Assembly: GCF_934330165.1 (NCBI RefSeq)
Contig: NZ_CAKRGI010000015.1
Span: 1-54,993, forward strand
Length of the DNA: 54,993 bases
Origin: an uncultured Mediterraneibacter sp.
Lineage (GTDB): Bacteria > Bacillota > Clostridia > Lachnospirales > Lachnospiraceae
Direction: 5' to 3'
Shown here: piece by piece, positions 33,511-42,297 of the stretch
How the letters are laid out: each line of letters begins with the position of its first letter
Numbering within the stretch: position 1 is the first letter of the stretch
Made by a program: the position numbers and the translations under genes
Notes under the pieces: generated by a model
Seen by the model: the letters and a program-made list of their open reading frames with translations, nothing else
Databases searched by the model: none
What the model was told of the DNA's origin: nothing

Positions 33511-34800
33511 ATGCGTATTGAAAAATTAACAGAAAGTACAAAGAAAAATCTGCTGGAAGACCTTCTGAAAAGAAGTCCCAACAGCTACGGAAAATACGAA
33601 GCCAGTGTCCAGCAGATTCTCAACGATGTAAAGGAAAAAGGAGACGAAGCTCTCTTTGGTTATACAGAAAAATTTGACGGAGTAAAACTGGATGCTTCCC
33701 AGATCCTTGTCACAGATGCTGAGATTGAAGAAGCCTATACAGAAGTAGGAGAAGAGCTGCTCGGTATTATCCGGAAAGCTCTCGTCAATATCCGTACTTA
33801 TCATGAAAAGCAGATGCAATACAGTTGGTTCGACAGCAAGCCGGATGGAAGCATCCTCGGTCAGAAGGTCACTGCACTCCAGAGAGTCGGTGTCTATGTT
33901 CCGGGCGGAAAAGCGGCTTATCCGTCTTCCGTACTGATGAATATCATGCCTGCAAAAGTAGCCGGAGTTGATGAAATCATCATGGTAACTCCTCCGGGAA
34001 AAGATGGGAAAGTAACTCCTACCACATTAGTTGCGGCAAAGGAAGCCGGAGCAGATAAAGTCTATAAAGTCGGTGGAGCACAGGCCATCGGAGCTTTGGC
34101 ATACGGAACAGAAAGTATTCCGAAAGTTGATAAGATCGTAGGACCGGGAAATATCTACGTTGCACTGGCGAAAAAATCTGTTTATGGTCATGTAAGCATT
34201 GATTCCATCGCCGGGCCAAGTGAGATCCTTGTCCTGGCAGATGAGACAGCTAACCCACGGTTTGTGGCAGCAGATCTTCTCTCCCAGGCAGAACATGATG
34301 AACTGGCTTCTGCCATCCTGGTAACAACAAGCATGGAGCTTGCAGAGAAGGTTTCCGCACAGACAGATGCATTTATCAAAGAACTTTCCAGAGGAGAGAT
34401 CATTCAGAAATCTCTGGATAATTACGGACATATCCTTGTTGCAGACACTTTGGAAGATGCCATTGATGCGGCAAATTCGATTGCATCCGAGCATCTTGAG
34501 ATCGTGACAGCCAACCCGTTTGAAGTGATGACAAAGATCCGCAACGCAGGAGCAATCTTTATCGGAGAATACTCCAGCGAGCCGCTGGGAGACTATTTTG
34601 CAGGTCCGAACCATGTTCTGCCTACCAACGGAACTGCCAAGTTCTTCTCCCCATTATCTGTAGATGATTTTATCAAGAAATCCAGCATCATTTCCTATTC
34701 AAAGGATGCACTGGAAAAGATCCATACAGATGTCGAAAAATTTGCCGAAGCAGAACATTTAACTGCACATGCAAATTCCATTAAAGTAAGATTTGAATAA
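33511..34800 (+). CDS. hisD: Histidinol dehydrogenase
   Basis: Catalyses the final two oxidations from L-histidinol to L-histidine with NAD. The 429-residue protein shows VGVYVPGGKAAYPSSVLMN near residue 127, GPGNIYVALAKK near 211, the zinc/substrate-binding DLLSQAEHDE (His and Gln) near 257 and a C-terminal ASEHLEIVT plus GPNHVLPT region near 335-370. Length is typical. Confidence 0.98.
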   Translation: MRIEKLTESTKKNLLEDLLKRSPNSYGKYEASVQQILNDVKEKGDEALFGYTEKFDGVKLDASQILVTDAEIEEAYTEVGEELLGIIRKALVNIRTYHEKQMQYSWFDSKPDGSILGQKVTALQRVGVYVPGGKAAYPSSVLMNIMPAKVAGVDEIIMVTPPGKDGKVTPTTLVAAKEAGADKVYKVGGAQAIGALAYGTESIPKVDKIVGPGNIYVALAKKSVYGHVSIDSIAGPSEILVLADETANPRFVAADLLSQAEHDELASAILVTTSMELAEKVSAQTDAFIKELSRGEIIQKSLDNYGHILVADTLEDAIDAANSIASEHLEIVTANPFEVMTKIRNAGAIFIGEYSSEPLGDYFAGPNHVLPTNGTAKFFSPLSVDDFIKKSSIISYSKDALEKIHTDVEKFAEAEHLTAHANSIKVRFE

Positions 34801-34816
34801 GAGGAGTTGGCAGGAT

Positions 34817-35410
34817 ATGAAAAAGAACCGCATTGCAAGCTGTAAAAGAAAGACAAAAGAAACCGATATCGAACTGACCATCAACCTGGATGGTCATGGG
34901 AAAAATCAGATTGACACCGGAATCCCTTTTTTTGATCATATGCTGGACGGCTTTGCCCGTCACGGACTTTTTGACCTGACCGTCAGCGTCAAAGGCGATA
35001 CAGAAGTAGATTCCCACCATACGATCGAAGATACCGGGATCGTGCTTGGTCATGCCATTGCAGAAGCTCTAGGCGATAAAGCAGGTATTAAACGTTATGG
35101 CTATTTTATACTCCCAATGGATGAGACACTTGCACTCGGAGCTGTCGATCTTTCTGGCAGACCCTACCTGAACTTCCAGGCTGAATTTACCGTACCTTTC
35201 CTCGGAACAATGGATACCGAAATGGTTCGTGAATTTTTCTATGCCGTATCGTACAGTGCCGCTATGAATCTTCACCTGAAGATCCTGGATGCCGGAAATA
35301 ACCATCACATGGCAGAAGCTCTTTTCAAGGCATTTGGAAAGGCTTTGGATCTGGCAGTATCCGAAGAACCACGGATCAGTGAAGTATGGTCCACGAAAGG
35401 CAGTTTGTAG
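34817..35410 (+). CDS. hisB: Imidazoleglycerol-phosphate dehydratase
   Basis: Sixth step of the pathway. The 197-residue monofunctional IGPD has the two conserved metal-binding segments DTGIPFFDHMLDGFARH near residue 38 and DSHHTIEDTGIVLG near 66, and a NHHMAEALFKAFGKAL block near 162. ATG 34817 with GAGGAG about 10 nt upstream is preferred over TTG at 34793, which lies inside hisD. It is followed by a 52-nt gap to the hisIE gene. Confidence 0.97.
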   Translation: MKKNRIASCKRKTKETDIELTINLDGHGKNQIDTGIPFFDHMLDGFARHGLFDLTVSVKGDTEVDSHHTIEDTGIVLGHAIAEALGDKAGIKRYGYFILPMDETLALGAVDLSGRPYLNFQAEFTVPFLGTMDTEMVREFFYAVSYSAAMNLHLKILDAGNNHHMAEALFKAFGKALDLAVSEEPRISEVWSTKGSL

Positions 35411-35462
35411 GCTGATTTTTTGAAAGCCATCCCTTAAAAGGAAATAAAGGAGTAACCCAGAC

Positions 35463-36746
35463 ATGAGTTATAAGAGATTAACCCCATGTATTTTTATAGA
35501 TAAAGGAAAGGCAGTTACATGGTTTGACGATTATTCTGTTCTGTCAGACGATGTCATTGCCCTTGCAAAACACTACAATGAAAAAGGAGCAGACGAACTG
35601 ATCGTATTTGATCTGTCTGACTCGGATGAAGAACATGATGAATCCATCGAACTGATCAAGCAGATCAACCGTGTGATCAGTATTCCGATGATCGCAGGCG
35701 GTAATATCCGTCGTGCTGAAGATGTAAAAAAGATCCTCTATGCAGGTGCTAAACGTGCCATGCTGAATTTCTCAAAACCACTTTCGATTGAACTGATCAA
35801 AGAAGTTTCCCAGCGATTCGGCAAGGAACGGATTGCAGTTTCACTGAATGATTTTGACGCACTGTTCAAACAGCAGCATCTGATCGAGGAGTACAGTACA
35901 GAAATGATCTTTATGCACCGTCTGGATCTTAATTCTGTTGTAAATGTCACTGAGATCCAGTGCGTAGTCGTAACCGATACCATGGAAGAGAGTGAGATCC
36001 TCAATATTCTTAAAAGCGACGGTGTCAAAGGCGTTTCAGGACGCTTTATCAGCCGGCTGGATATGGATTTTAATGTATTCAAAGATATCTGCGTGAAAAA
36101 TGGAATCCGCATGACAACCTTTGAAAGTCTGATGGATTTCGGTGAATTTAAACTGAACTCAGATGGACTGCTCCCGGTTGTAACACAGGACTACAAGACA
36201 AATGAAGTCCTCATGGTAGCCTATATGGATGAGGAGGCCTTTGAGCATACTGTCAAGACCGGCCGCATGACTTATTTCAGCCGCAGCAGACAAAGTCAGT
36301 GGAGCAAGGGAGAAACTTCGGGACACTTCCAGTATGTAAAATCTCTTGCCATCGACTGCGATAAGGATACCCTTCTCGCAAAAGTAGAACAGATCGGAGC
36401 TGCCTGCCATACCGGCAACAGATCCTGCTTTTATACAACCATCGTCGGAGCTGACTATGATGCGAAAAATCCGCTTCAGATCTTTGAATCCGTATACAAT
36501 ACGATCTTAGACCGCAAGGAGCATCCAAAGGAAGGTTCTTACACTAATTATCTGTTCGATAAAGGATTAGACAAGATTCTCAAGAAAGTGGGAGAGGAGG
36601 CAACAGAAGTTGTCATTGCCGCCAAGAATCCCAATCCGGAAGAAGTAAAATATGAGCTTTCCGATTTTCTGTATCATGCAATGGTGCTTATGGCAGAAAA
36701 AGGAATTACCTGGGATGACATCACCAAGGAACTGGCAGACCGGTAG
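35463..36746 (+). CDS. hisIE: HisIE with an N-terminal degenerate HisF-like domain
   Basis: A 427-residue fusion. The C-terminal part is a bifunctional HisIE: a cyclohydrolase HisI domain (about 225-330, with [28 protein letters not shown] and [10 protein letters not shown] metal motifs) and a pyrophosphohydrolase HisE domain (about 340-427, [21 protein letters not shown]). Residues 1 to about 220 align by eye with HisF ([44 protein letters not shown]). The two catalytic Asp positions are replaced: HisF Asp11 is Phe11 and the second (AVD) reads AVSL. HisI and HisE should be active; the barrel is probably a structural or regulatory pseudoenzyme. It ends the operon. Confidence 0.92.
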   Translation: MSYKRLTPCIFIDKGKAVTWFDDYSVLSDDVIALAKHYNEKGADELIVFDLSDSDEEHDESIELIKQINRVISIPMIAGGNIRRAEDVKKILYAGAKRAMLNFSKPLSIELIKEVSQRFGKERIAVSLNDFDALFKQQHLIEEYSTEMIFMHRLDLNSVVNVTEIQCVVVTDTMEESEILNILKSDGVKGVSGRFISRLDMDFNVFKDICVKNGIRMTTFESLMDFGEFKLNSDGLLPVVTQDYKTNEVLMVAYMDEEAFEHTVKTGRMTYFSRSRQSQWSKGETSGHFQYVKSLAIDCDKDTLLAKVEQIGAACHTGNRSCFYTTIVGADYDAKNPLQIFESVYNTILDRKEHPKEGSYTNYLFDKGLDKILKKVGEEATEVVIAAKNPNPEEVKYELSDFLYHAMVLMAEKGITWDDITKELADR

Positions 36747-36751
36747 GAATC

Positions 36752-36829
36752 AATTAAGTCTGAAATCCAGTAAGATAAATTGAGACTGAAATCTGATAAG
36801 ATAAATTGAATCGGAAATACATTTCAGAT
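36752..36829 (+). repeat. Three imperfect 26-nt tandem units after hisIE
   Basis: Units at 36752-36777, 36778-36803 (21/26 identical to the first) and a diverged third at 36804-36829. They sit directly after the hisIE stop codon and before its terminator. Confidence 0.6.
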
Positions 36830-36856
36830 TTGAAAAGTTCTGAAAAAAGAAAGACA

Positions 36857-36896
36857 GACATAGGATATTGTAACTTCAGTATCCTGTGTCTTTTTA
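36857..36896 (+). terminator. Rho-independent terminator of the histidine operon
   Basis: An 11-bp stem GACATAGGATA/TATCCTGTGTC (one G-U pair) with a 12-nt loop and T5. Confidence 0.88.
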
Positions 36897-36985
36897 TTGC
36901 CGTGCATACATCCAGAAGATCCCGTGAATCTTTTTCGTTTGCCTGCACAACGAGCCACGGGATTCTATCAGCAGGAGAACAGACT

Positions 36986-37315
36986 ATGAATGATTCCGAA
37001 CTTCGTCGCCGTGAACTCTTAAAGCAGACCCGCAGACTCTATCAGGATTCTGCTGCCATACCCGCCGTTCATCCACGCTACGGCCATATCTATCACGAAC
37101 TTTATGATACTCCTGATTCCGGGGAAGGCGAACACCATTCAGGTTCTTTCTTTGCCAGGCTGATGCTGGCAGTCTTTCTCTTTTTAAGCTTTGTCTACAT
37201 AGAACAGAACCATCTGAAACCGGCAGATATCAGCAGCACACAGATCGTCAACGAGATTCAGAAAGAAATTCCCGGAAATGGAATGGATTTCATCAGTCGG
37301 ATCAAACTTCACTGA
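36986..37315 (+). CDS. Small hypothetical membrane protein
   Basis: A 109-residue protein with a charged N-terminal domain (MNDSELRRRELLKQTRRLYQ), a Gly/Glu/His patch near residue 50, one membrane segment (about 58-73, ARLMLAVFLFLSFVYI) and a C-terminal amphipathic part. I do not recognise a family. The start at 36986 has AGGAG about 9 nt upstream; the frame is open back to 36806 through the terminator but that section has no RBS. It stands alone between the his terminator and the AT-rich region. Confidence 0.65.
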   Translation: MNDSELRRRELLKQTRRLYQDSAAIPAVHPRYGHIYHELYDTPDSGEGEHHSGSFFARLMLAVFLFLSFVYIEQNHLKPADISSTQIVNEIQKEIPGNGMDFISRIKLH

Positions 37316-37319
37316 AATT

Positions 37320-37447
37320 ATGGATACATTAGTGTTCATGTTGATGTTTTGAGTTGAATATAAGGGAAACAATTCATAGCAAGAAATGTATATTTGATTC
37401 AATTATATATTTCTTGCTATTTATATTTCAACATCATTTGTATCCAT
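37320..37447. repeat. Nested palindromic element in AT-rich DNA
   Basis: Outer perfect 9-bp inverted repeat ATGGATACA (37320-37328)/TGTATCCAT (37439-37447). A middle imperfect pairing joins GATG..TTGAATATAA with TTATATTTCAACATC. The inner hairpin AGCAAGAAAT (37378-37387)/ATTTCTTGCT (37409-37418) has extra AT pairs. The whole 128 nt could fold into one long stem. Could be a degenerate miniature mobile element, a bidirectional terminator or a structured RNA; no transposase is near. Confidence 0.55.
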
Positions 37448-37681
37448 TATTTAAATTTTTGCAAGAACATTTTTGTATCCAATTTGTTTTTCGAGCAATT
37501 TTGTGAATGGAATGAAGAACTTTATTTTGCTTCTAATAATTTTATTACATTGGTGCAACCTTTTTTGGTGTTTATTGTGTGTTTTATATATTTTCATTTC
37601 TTCTTTTATTGTATTTTTAAATATTTTTTCACCTAAGGCTATGCTTTACCAGATATAATATGTATGCTTTGTTTATTTTTC
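37448..37681. other. Very AT-rich non-coding stretch
   Basis: About 230 bases visibly lower in G+C than both flanks, with long T tracts. Apparent reading frames here encode Phe/Ile/Tyr-rich strings typical of random AT-rich DNA. No gene remnant or RNA recognised. It may mark the left border of the acquired ABC operon. Confidence 0.6.
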
Positions 37682-37710
37682 TTGTCTTATTTCTTTTTTT
37701 ATTATATAAT
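37682..37710 (+). promoter_or_regulatory. Predicted promoter for the ABC-lipoprotein operon
   Basis: TTGTCT (37682-37687), 17-nt spacer, TATAAT (37705-37710), about 70 nt upstream of the first gene. AT-richness of the area raises the false-positive risk. Confidence 0.5.
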
Positions 37711-37720
37711 TTTATCAAAA

Positions 37721-37758
37721 TCAAAATCTTCAGTCAGCTCACGGGCTGGGGATTTTTT
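37721..37758 (+). terminator. Terminator-like hairpin in the ABC operon leader (possible attenuator)
   Basis: CAGC/GCTG inner stem and AAAATC/GATTTT outer stem with an internal loop, followed by a T6 run. It lies between the predicted promoter and the first gene's RBS, so it could reduce or condition transcription. Confidence 0.45.
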
Positions 37759-37781
37759 ATTTTAAGAGAGGAGAGATGTTT

Positions 37782-39281
37782 ATGAAAAAATTAAAATATT
37801 TTTCCATCCTGCTTTTATGTTCTCTGTATTGTCTGCTGTTAAGTGGATGTTCCTTTCAAAAAAAAGAAGAGATCGTCTGGTATATTTCCAATCCCCATTT
37901 CTTTCATATTGAAGATGCAGTTCCTTATGAAGATCTGAGTTCTGAACGGTTCGACCTGTTCAACAAACGGCTGGAAGAATTGGACATTCCTGCAAAGGTT
38001 ACTTTTCGGTATCTGCCGGATATGGATATGTCTTCTGATGAATCTGACAGTATCACTGATACTTATAAAAAGAGTCTTGACTTTTCTGCTCATCTTATCC
38101 GGACTCTGAAAGAGCAGGATCCTCAGGCTGACATAGTACCATTTTCTCCTATGGAATACAGGGAGTTTGTTGCTTTGGACGATTCTCTTGCATCTGAAAA
38201 AAATTCTTCCGTTTTAGATTCACTGCCTGATCCTATATGGAATGTCAACAGGATCAACGGAAAAACTTATCAGATTCCCCGTGGATCTATGCCGCTTTCT
38301 GATACTATTTACAGTTTTTCCGCCTCATTTCTTAAAGACTATAACCTGACTCTTAACGAACAGGAAATCACCTCTATGACTCCTGAAGAGGTGATTGATT
38401 TTCTGTTCCCTTATTTTGAGGATAACCGATTGCTGGACAAAAAATACTATTTAACTTCTGCCGATGATCTTTCTTTAGGCAACTGTAACTATTATAAGTA
38501 TCTGCCGCTTTTGCGTGGCTTTTCGGATTCCAGTCTCGCTGTCGACCGGGAAAATGGTAAAATTATAAATCTGCTGACTACAGAAGAAATGCAGAACAAT
38601 CTCACATTAGCTCAAAGGATCTACCGTGAAGATCTGGATATTCATACAGAACTTCAGACAGCAGTGCCGGTATTTACGATTGAAACCATTCCAACTTTAG
38701 AAGAACTGACTGTCTCAACTGCTTATTCCGACAGGATTCGTTTTTCTCTCGGAAAGAGATATCTGTGTCCTTCAATTGGAAATGGTGTTCTCAATACCAG
38801 TTCCAACCAACAGCTTGCCATTGAAGTTCTTGCTGCATCCATGTACGATGAGACGCTGTCCAATCTTATGATCTATGGAGTTCCTGATAAAGATTATACG
38901 CTTGAGAATGGACACGCTATCTATAAATTTAATCAGGTAATTTCAAGTGTAGGCAGTTTCAGTCCGGTAGGGAATAATCTGATAGCTTATCCGAACGAAT
39001 ATGAAGTAACTGATAAAGTTCAGGTTTCAGAGAAACTTTTAGAGGATGAGTCTCTCCTTCTTCCTTGCAGCAATTTTGTTCCTGATGTTGATGATACAAC
39101 ATGGGAACAAATATCAGGAATTGCAGCCATCTGCCATGAAGCAGTTTTCACGGCTGAAAGTGAGGAGATTTCTGATCTGAACACATTTTTGAAAGAGCAG
39201 AACCAGAAATTGTATGATGCAGGTATTGAATCCATCCTTTCCGGGATTCAGTCTCAGCTTGATGCTCAAAAGGAGGACTAA
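37782..39281 (+). CDS. Extracytoplasmic lipoprotein, solute-binding-protein-like
   Basis: A 499-residue lipoprotein with signal peptide and lipobox LSGC (Cys23). The body resembles type 1 extracellular solute-binding proteins in size and pattern (IVWYISNPHFF start strand, ITSMTPEEVIDFLFPYF helix, PSIGNGVLNTSSNQQLAIEVLAASM near residue 325), but I cannot assign a ligand. It is encoded with an exporter-type ABC-2 system rather than an MFS-like importer permease, so it may serve as a sensor or accessory subunit. The start is set at ATG 37782 (RBS AGAGGAG 9 nt upstream) rather than ATG 37776, which is too close to the RBS. Confidence 0.75.
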   Translation: MKKLKYFSILLLCSLYCLLLSGCSFQKKEEIVWYISNPHFFHIEDAVPYEDLSSERFDLFNKRLEELDIPAKVTFRYLPDMDMSSDESDSITDTYKKSLDFSAHLIRTLKEQDPQADIVPFSPMEYREFVALDDSLASEKNSSVLDSLPDPIWNVNRINGKTYQIPRGSMPLSDTIYSFSASFLKDYNLTLNEQEITSMTPEEVIDFLFPYFEDNRLLDKKYYLTSADDLSLGNCNYYKYLPLLRGFSDSSLAVDRENGKIINLLTTEEMQNNLTLAQRIYREDLDIHTELQTAVPVFTIETIPTLEELTVSTAYSDRIRFSLGKRYLCPSIGNGVLNTSSNQQLAIEVLAASMYDETLSNLMIYGVPDKDYTLENGHAIYKFNQVISSVGSFSPVGNNLIAYPNEYEVTDKVQVSEKLLEDESLLLPCSNFVPDVDDTTWEQISGIAAICHEAVFTAESEEISDLNTFLKEQNQKLYDAGIESILSGIQSQLDAQKED

Positions 39282-39284
39282 ACC

Positions 39285-40181
39285 ATGCTTTTAGAAATGA
39301 AGAATCTCTGTAAATCTTATGGTGAAACTATTGCCCTGGACAGACTTAACCTTCGGCTGACCCCCGGCATTTATGGACTTCTTGGTCCAAATGGTGCCGG
39401 AAAAAGTACCCTTATGAAATTAATCTGTATGCTGATCCAGCCAACTGATGGTTTTGTCTTATTTGACGGAGAGGACATCCGTATGCATCGGAGCAACTTT
39501 TTGGACCGTCTTGGATACATGCCCCAGCATTCCTGTCTTTACCCGGACTTTACAGTACAGGAATATCTCTATTATGTCGGTGCATTAAAAGGCATGCATA
39601 AAAAAGAGGTGGCTCTCAGAGCAGAAGAGCTTCTGCTCCGAACCCGGCTTATAGCTATGAAAAAGGATAAAATCCAGACTCTCTCCGGTGGTATGCAGCA
39701 ACGGCTGATGTTTGCCCAGGCTCTTTTAAATGATCCGGAAATTCTGATTTTAGATGAACCTACCGCCGGACTTGATCCACAGAAGCGACTTGAACTGAGG
39801 AATTTGATCGCTGAATATTCAAAAGATAAGATCATCCTGCTCGCAACACATATCGTAAGCGACATTGAACTGATCGCATCGCAGATTTTGCTATTAAAGA
39901 AAGGGAAACTGATCAAAGCCGATCCTCCCGGTGCGTTGACCAGCCAGCTTACATCAAAGGTCTGTGAGATAAATTTTTCCCGTCCATTGAAAGAACTCGA
40001 ACCGTACGGCAGAATCAGCAGTATTTACCGACGTAAAGAAGATATTTTTGTCAGACTCATATTAAATGATCCTGCCATACTTCCTCCACAGGCTTCTTTC
40101 GTTTATCCGACACTGGAAGATGTCTACCTGTACTATTTTAATGACGAAGAGGAGGTGTCCCATGAACATTTTTCTCTTTGA
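39285..40181 (+). CDS. ABC transporter ATP-binding protein (ABC-2 exporter type)
   Basis: A 298-residue ATPase. Walker A GLLGPNGAGKSTLMKLI near residue 33, signature LSGGMQQRLMFAQALL near 130, Walker B ILILDEPTAGLD near 150 and the H-loop THIVSDIE near 188 are all intact. The C-terminal extension (about 215-298) resembles drug/peptide/bacteriocin exporter ATPases. It overlaps the permease gene by 20 nt and follows the lipoprotein gene by 3 nt. Confidence 0.95.
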   Translation: MLLEMKNLCKSYGETIALDRLNLRLTPGIYGLLGPNGAGKSTLMKLICMLIQPTDGFVLFDGEDIRMHRSNFLDRLGYMPQHSCLYPDFTVQEYLYYVGALKGMHKKEVALRAEELLLRTRLIAMKKDKIQTLSGGMQQRLMFAQALLNDPEILILDEPTAGLDPQKRLELRNLIAEYSKDKIILLATHIVSDIELIASQILLLKKGKLIKADPPGALTSQLTSKVCEINFSRPLKELEPYGRISSIYRRKEDIFVRLILNDPAILPPQASFVYPTLEDVYLYYFNDEEEVSHEHFSL

Positions 40182-42297
40182 ATGGAAAAAAGTCTGGAAA
40201 AACGGGGCAGTACTGAAAGTGGTTCTTCTTTTTCTGATGTTATCTGCTGCCATATTCTGGGCTGATGCAGCCATGGATTCTGAAATCCGTACCGCCTACC
40301 TCGACTACCATAAAACTCTGGATTCCCTTCCTGCAGATGAGGCTGCTGACCTGTTAAATGCTTTTACCTTAACCGATGAGACAGATTATATAAAAGGTCA
40401 TGCTCTTGGACTCATCCATTCTGAGATGGATTCCATAACCGGTTATGAAGATTACCGTCAATCTATCCAGAACCGGTATACCCAAAGCCAGAAAATTTCT
40501 GTCTTTCAGGGAACTGCTTCGGGACAGAATCAATATATGCAGAGAATTGCAGAACGATATAAAAAACTCACCCTGCATTTTCCGTTAACGCTTCAGCCAT
40601 ATCAGGGTATCCGAAAGCTGATGGAATTTTACCCTGCGGATTTATTTACAGTAATCCTGCTCATTTATCTGACCAGCATCGTATTTATACAGGAGCAGAG
40701 AAGCGGACAGTACGCCTTTTCTCTTACCACAAAAAACGGGCAGCGGCGACTGTACCCGGCAAAATTTTTAACTGTCTATTTCAGCATTATTGTCTATCTG
40801 TTACTGACTTTTTTATTTTATTTTGTTCTGTCCGGTTTTCTGTATGGCTTTCCTTCAATGACTGCTGCCATACAAAGTATTCCCGGATACCATGCTGTTC
40901 CATATGACTGGAATATTTTAACTTATTTTTGCATCTTCCTGCTTTTGAAGAGCTTTGCATTCTTTCTACTTACCAGCCTTGCTGTCTTTTTGGCTCGCCG
41001 CCTTAATTCTGAAATGGCAGTTTCTTTTTTGCTTGCCGGATTTGTAGGATTCAGTTTTCTGTTGTCAGACAGGTTTCAGGGGAATGACAGTAATTCGATC
41101 CTTCGACTGTGGAATATATGGACGCTTTTGCAGGGAAAATCTTTCATTCGCAGTTATGACCTGATCCGCTTTCATGGTCTGCTTATAGAAGTATACTGGG
41201 GTATTCCCCTGTTATTCATTTTTTCTCTGCTCTGCCTGCTATTCGGGAAAAAACAGCACCAATCTGCAAAAAGAGCGAAAGTTTTTTCTTTCCATCGCAG
41301 CAACAGGGTACATGGTTTGTTTTTCTACGAATTAAAGAAAACTTTTATCTGTCAGAAAGGATTGATTCTTTTTCTTGCCTGTATCATGATCCAGATATTC
41401 ATTCTGTCACAATACAACGACTATTTCGGGACGGATGAATATTATTATCAGAATTATATTGATCAGTTTGGCGACCGGATTGATGATCAGACTGATGAAA
41501 AACTTCAGAATGAAGAACAGCGGATCGCAGCTTTATATACAGAACTCGAAACCACTGAAAACTCTGTTACTGCTTATAAATTACAGCAGGAACTGGAATG
41601 CGAAGGCGGCTTTCAACGATATGCCGACCGAGTCCGGGAACTGCGGGAAGACGGAAGATCCCCCCTTCTCCTGAAGGATGCACAATATACACTTTTATTT
41701 ACCAATACACCCTTGTCGCGTTCCTGGGTCATCCTGCTTTGTATGTCTTTTGCCTTTCTTGTGATTTCGGTTTTTTACAGAGAAAAGGCAACCCATATGG
41801 AATTATTACAAAAATCCAGCCTTTTCGGCAGGAGAAAACTTTTTTATTTTAAGTTTTCGACATTACTGCTTTATTTTATCCCTTTTTGTCTGCTGGGTGC
41901 AGTTCTGCGGCTGGTATGGAGTATCACCCATTATCGGCTTGACTGGGACGCTCCTGCCAACTGCCTGGAAATTTTCAGAGATACCGGGATTACCTGCTCC
42001 ATCCGTTCCGTTTTTCTCCTTGGAACCCTTTTGCAGTGCATCCCCGTAGTCCTGGCATTGCTCCTCTTATCCAGACTTGCAGAACTGTCAAAAAGACGCT
42101 ACCTGATGCCGGCTATTATTCTGGGATGTACAGTAATTCCAACACTGCTTTCCCCCTATTTTCCAGTCGCATGGCTTCAGATAGTCCACAACTTATTTTT
42201 TATATTTACAGCATCCGTTTACTTTATTTCAGGCACATTATTGATCCTTGCGGTCTGTGCCGCTTTCATCACAGAAAGGAAGATGAGGAATGAATAA
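40162..42297 (+). CDS. ABC-2 type permease with two fused halves
   Basis: A 711-residue membrane protein. Two similar modules are visible, each starting with a cytoplasmic helix and a large outside loop: MNIFLFEWKKVWK at residue 1 and GLFFYELKKTFICQKG near 388. This suggests an internal duplication so that one chain forms the whole transmembrane dimer. About 12 membrane segments are present. The extracellular loop of the second half is acidic, with many Asp/Tyr residues. ATG 40162 with GAGGAGGTG upstream is chosen over an earlier in-frame ATG at 40066. Substrate unknown. Confidence 0.85.
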   Translation: MNIFLFEWKKVWKNGAVLKVVLLFLMLSAAIFWADAAMDSEIRTAYLDYHKTLDSLPADEAADLLNAFTLTDETDYIKGHALGLIHSEMDSITGYEDYRQSIQNRYTQSQKISVFQGTASGQNQYMQRIAERYKKLTLHFPLTLQPYQGIRKLMEFYPADLFTVILLIYLTSIVFIQEQRSGQYAFSLTTKNGQRRLYPAKFLTVYFSIIVYLLLTFLFYFVLSGFLYGFPSMTAAIQSIPGYHAVPYDWNILTYFCIFLLLKSFAFFLLTSLAVFLARRLNSEMAVSFLLAGFVGFSFLLSDRFQGNDSNSILRLWNIWTLLQGKSFIRSYDLIRFHGLLIEVYWGIPLLFIFSLLCLLFGKKQHQSAKRAKVFSFHRSNRVHGLFFYELKKTFICQKGLILFLACIMIQIFILSQYNDYFGTDEYYYQNYIDQFGDRIDDQTDEKLQNEEQRIAALYTELETTENSVTAYKLQQELECEGGFQRYADRVRELREDGRSPLLLKDAQYTLLFTNTPLSRSWVILLCMSFAFLVISVFYREKATHMELLQKSSLFGRRKLFYFKFSTLLLYFIPFCLLGAVLRLVWSITHYRLDWDAPANCLEIFRDTGITCSIRSVFLLGTLLQCIPVVLALLLLSRLAELSKRRYLMPAIILGCTVIPTLLSPYFPVAWLQIVHNLFFIFTASVYFISGTLLILAVCAAFITERKMRNE

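Noticed and set aside
35463..36150. Functional HisF domain
   Set aside because: Both catalytic Asp positions are substituted, so cyclase activity is not supported.
37394..37636. 80-codon open frame in the AT-rich region
   Set aside because: Phe/Ile/Tyr/Cys-rich composition is what random AT-rich DNA gives; no RBS and no family resemblance.
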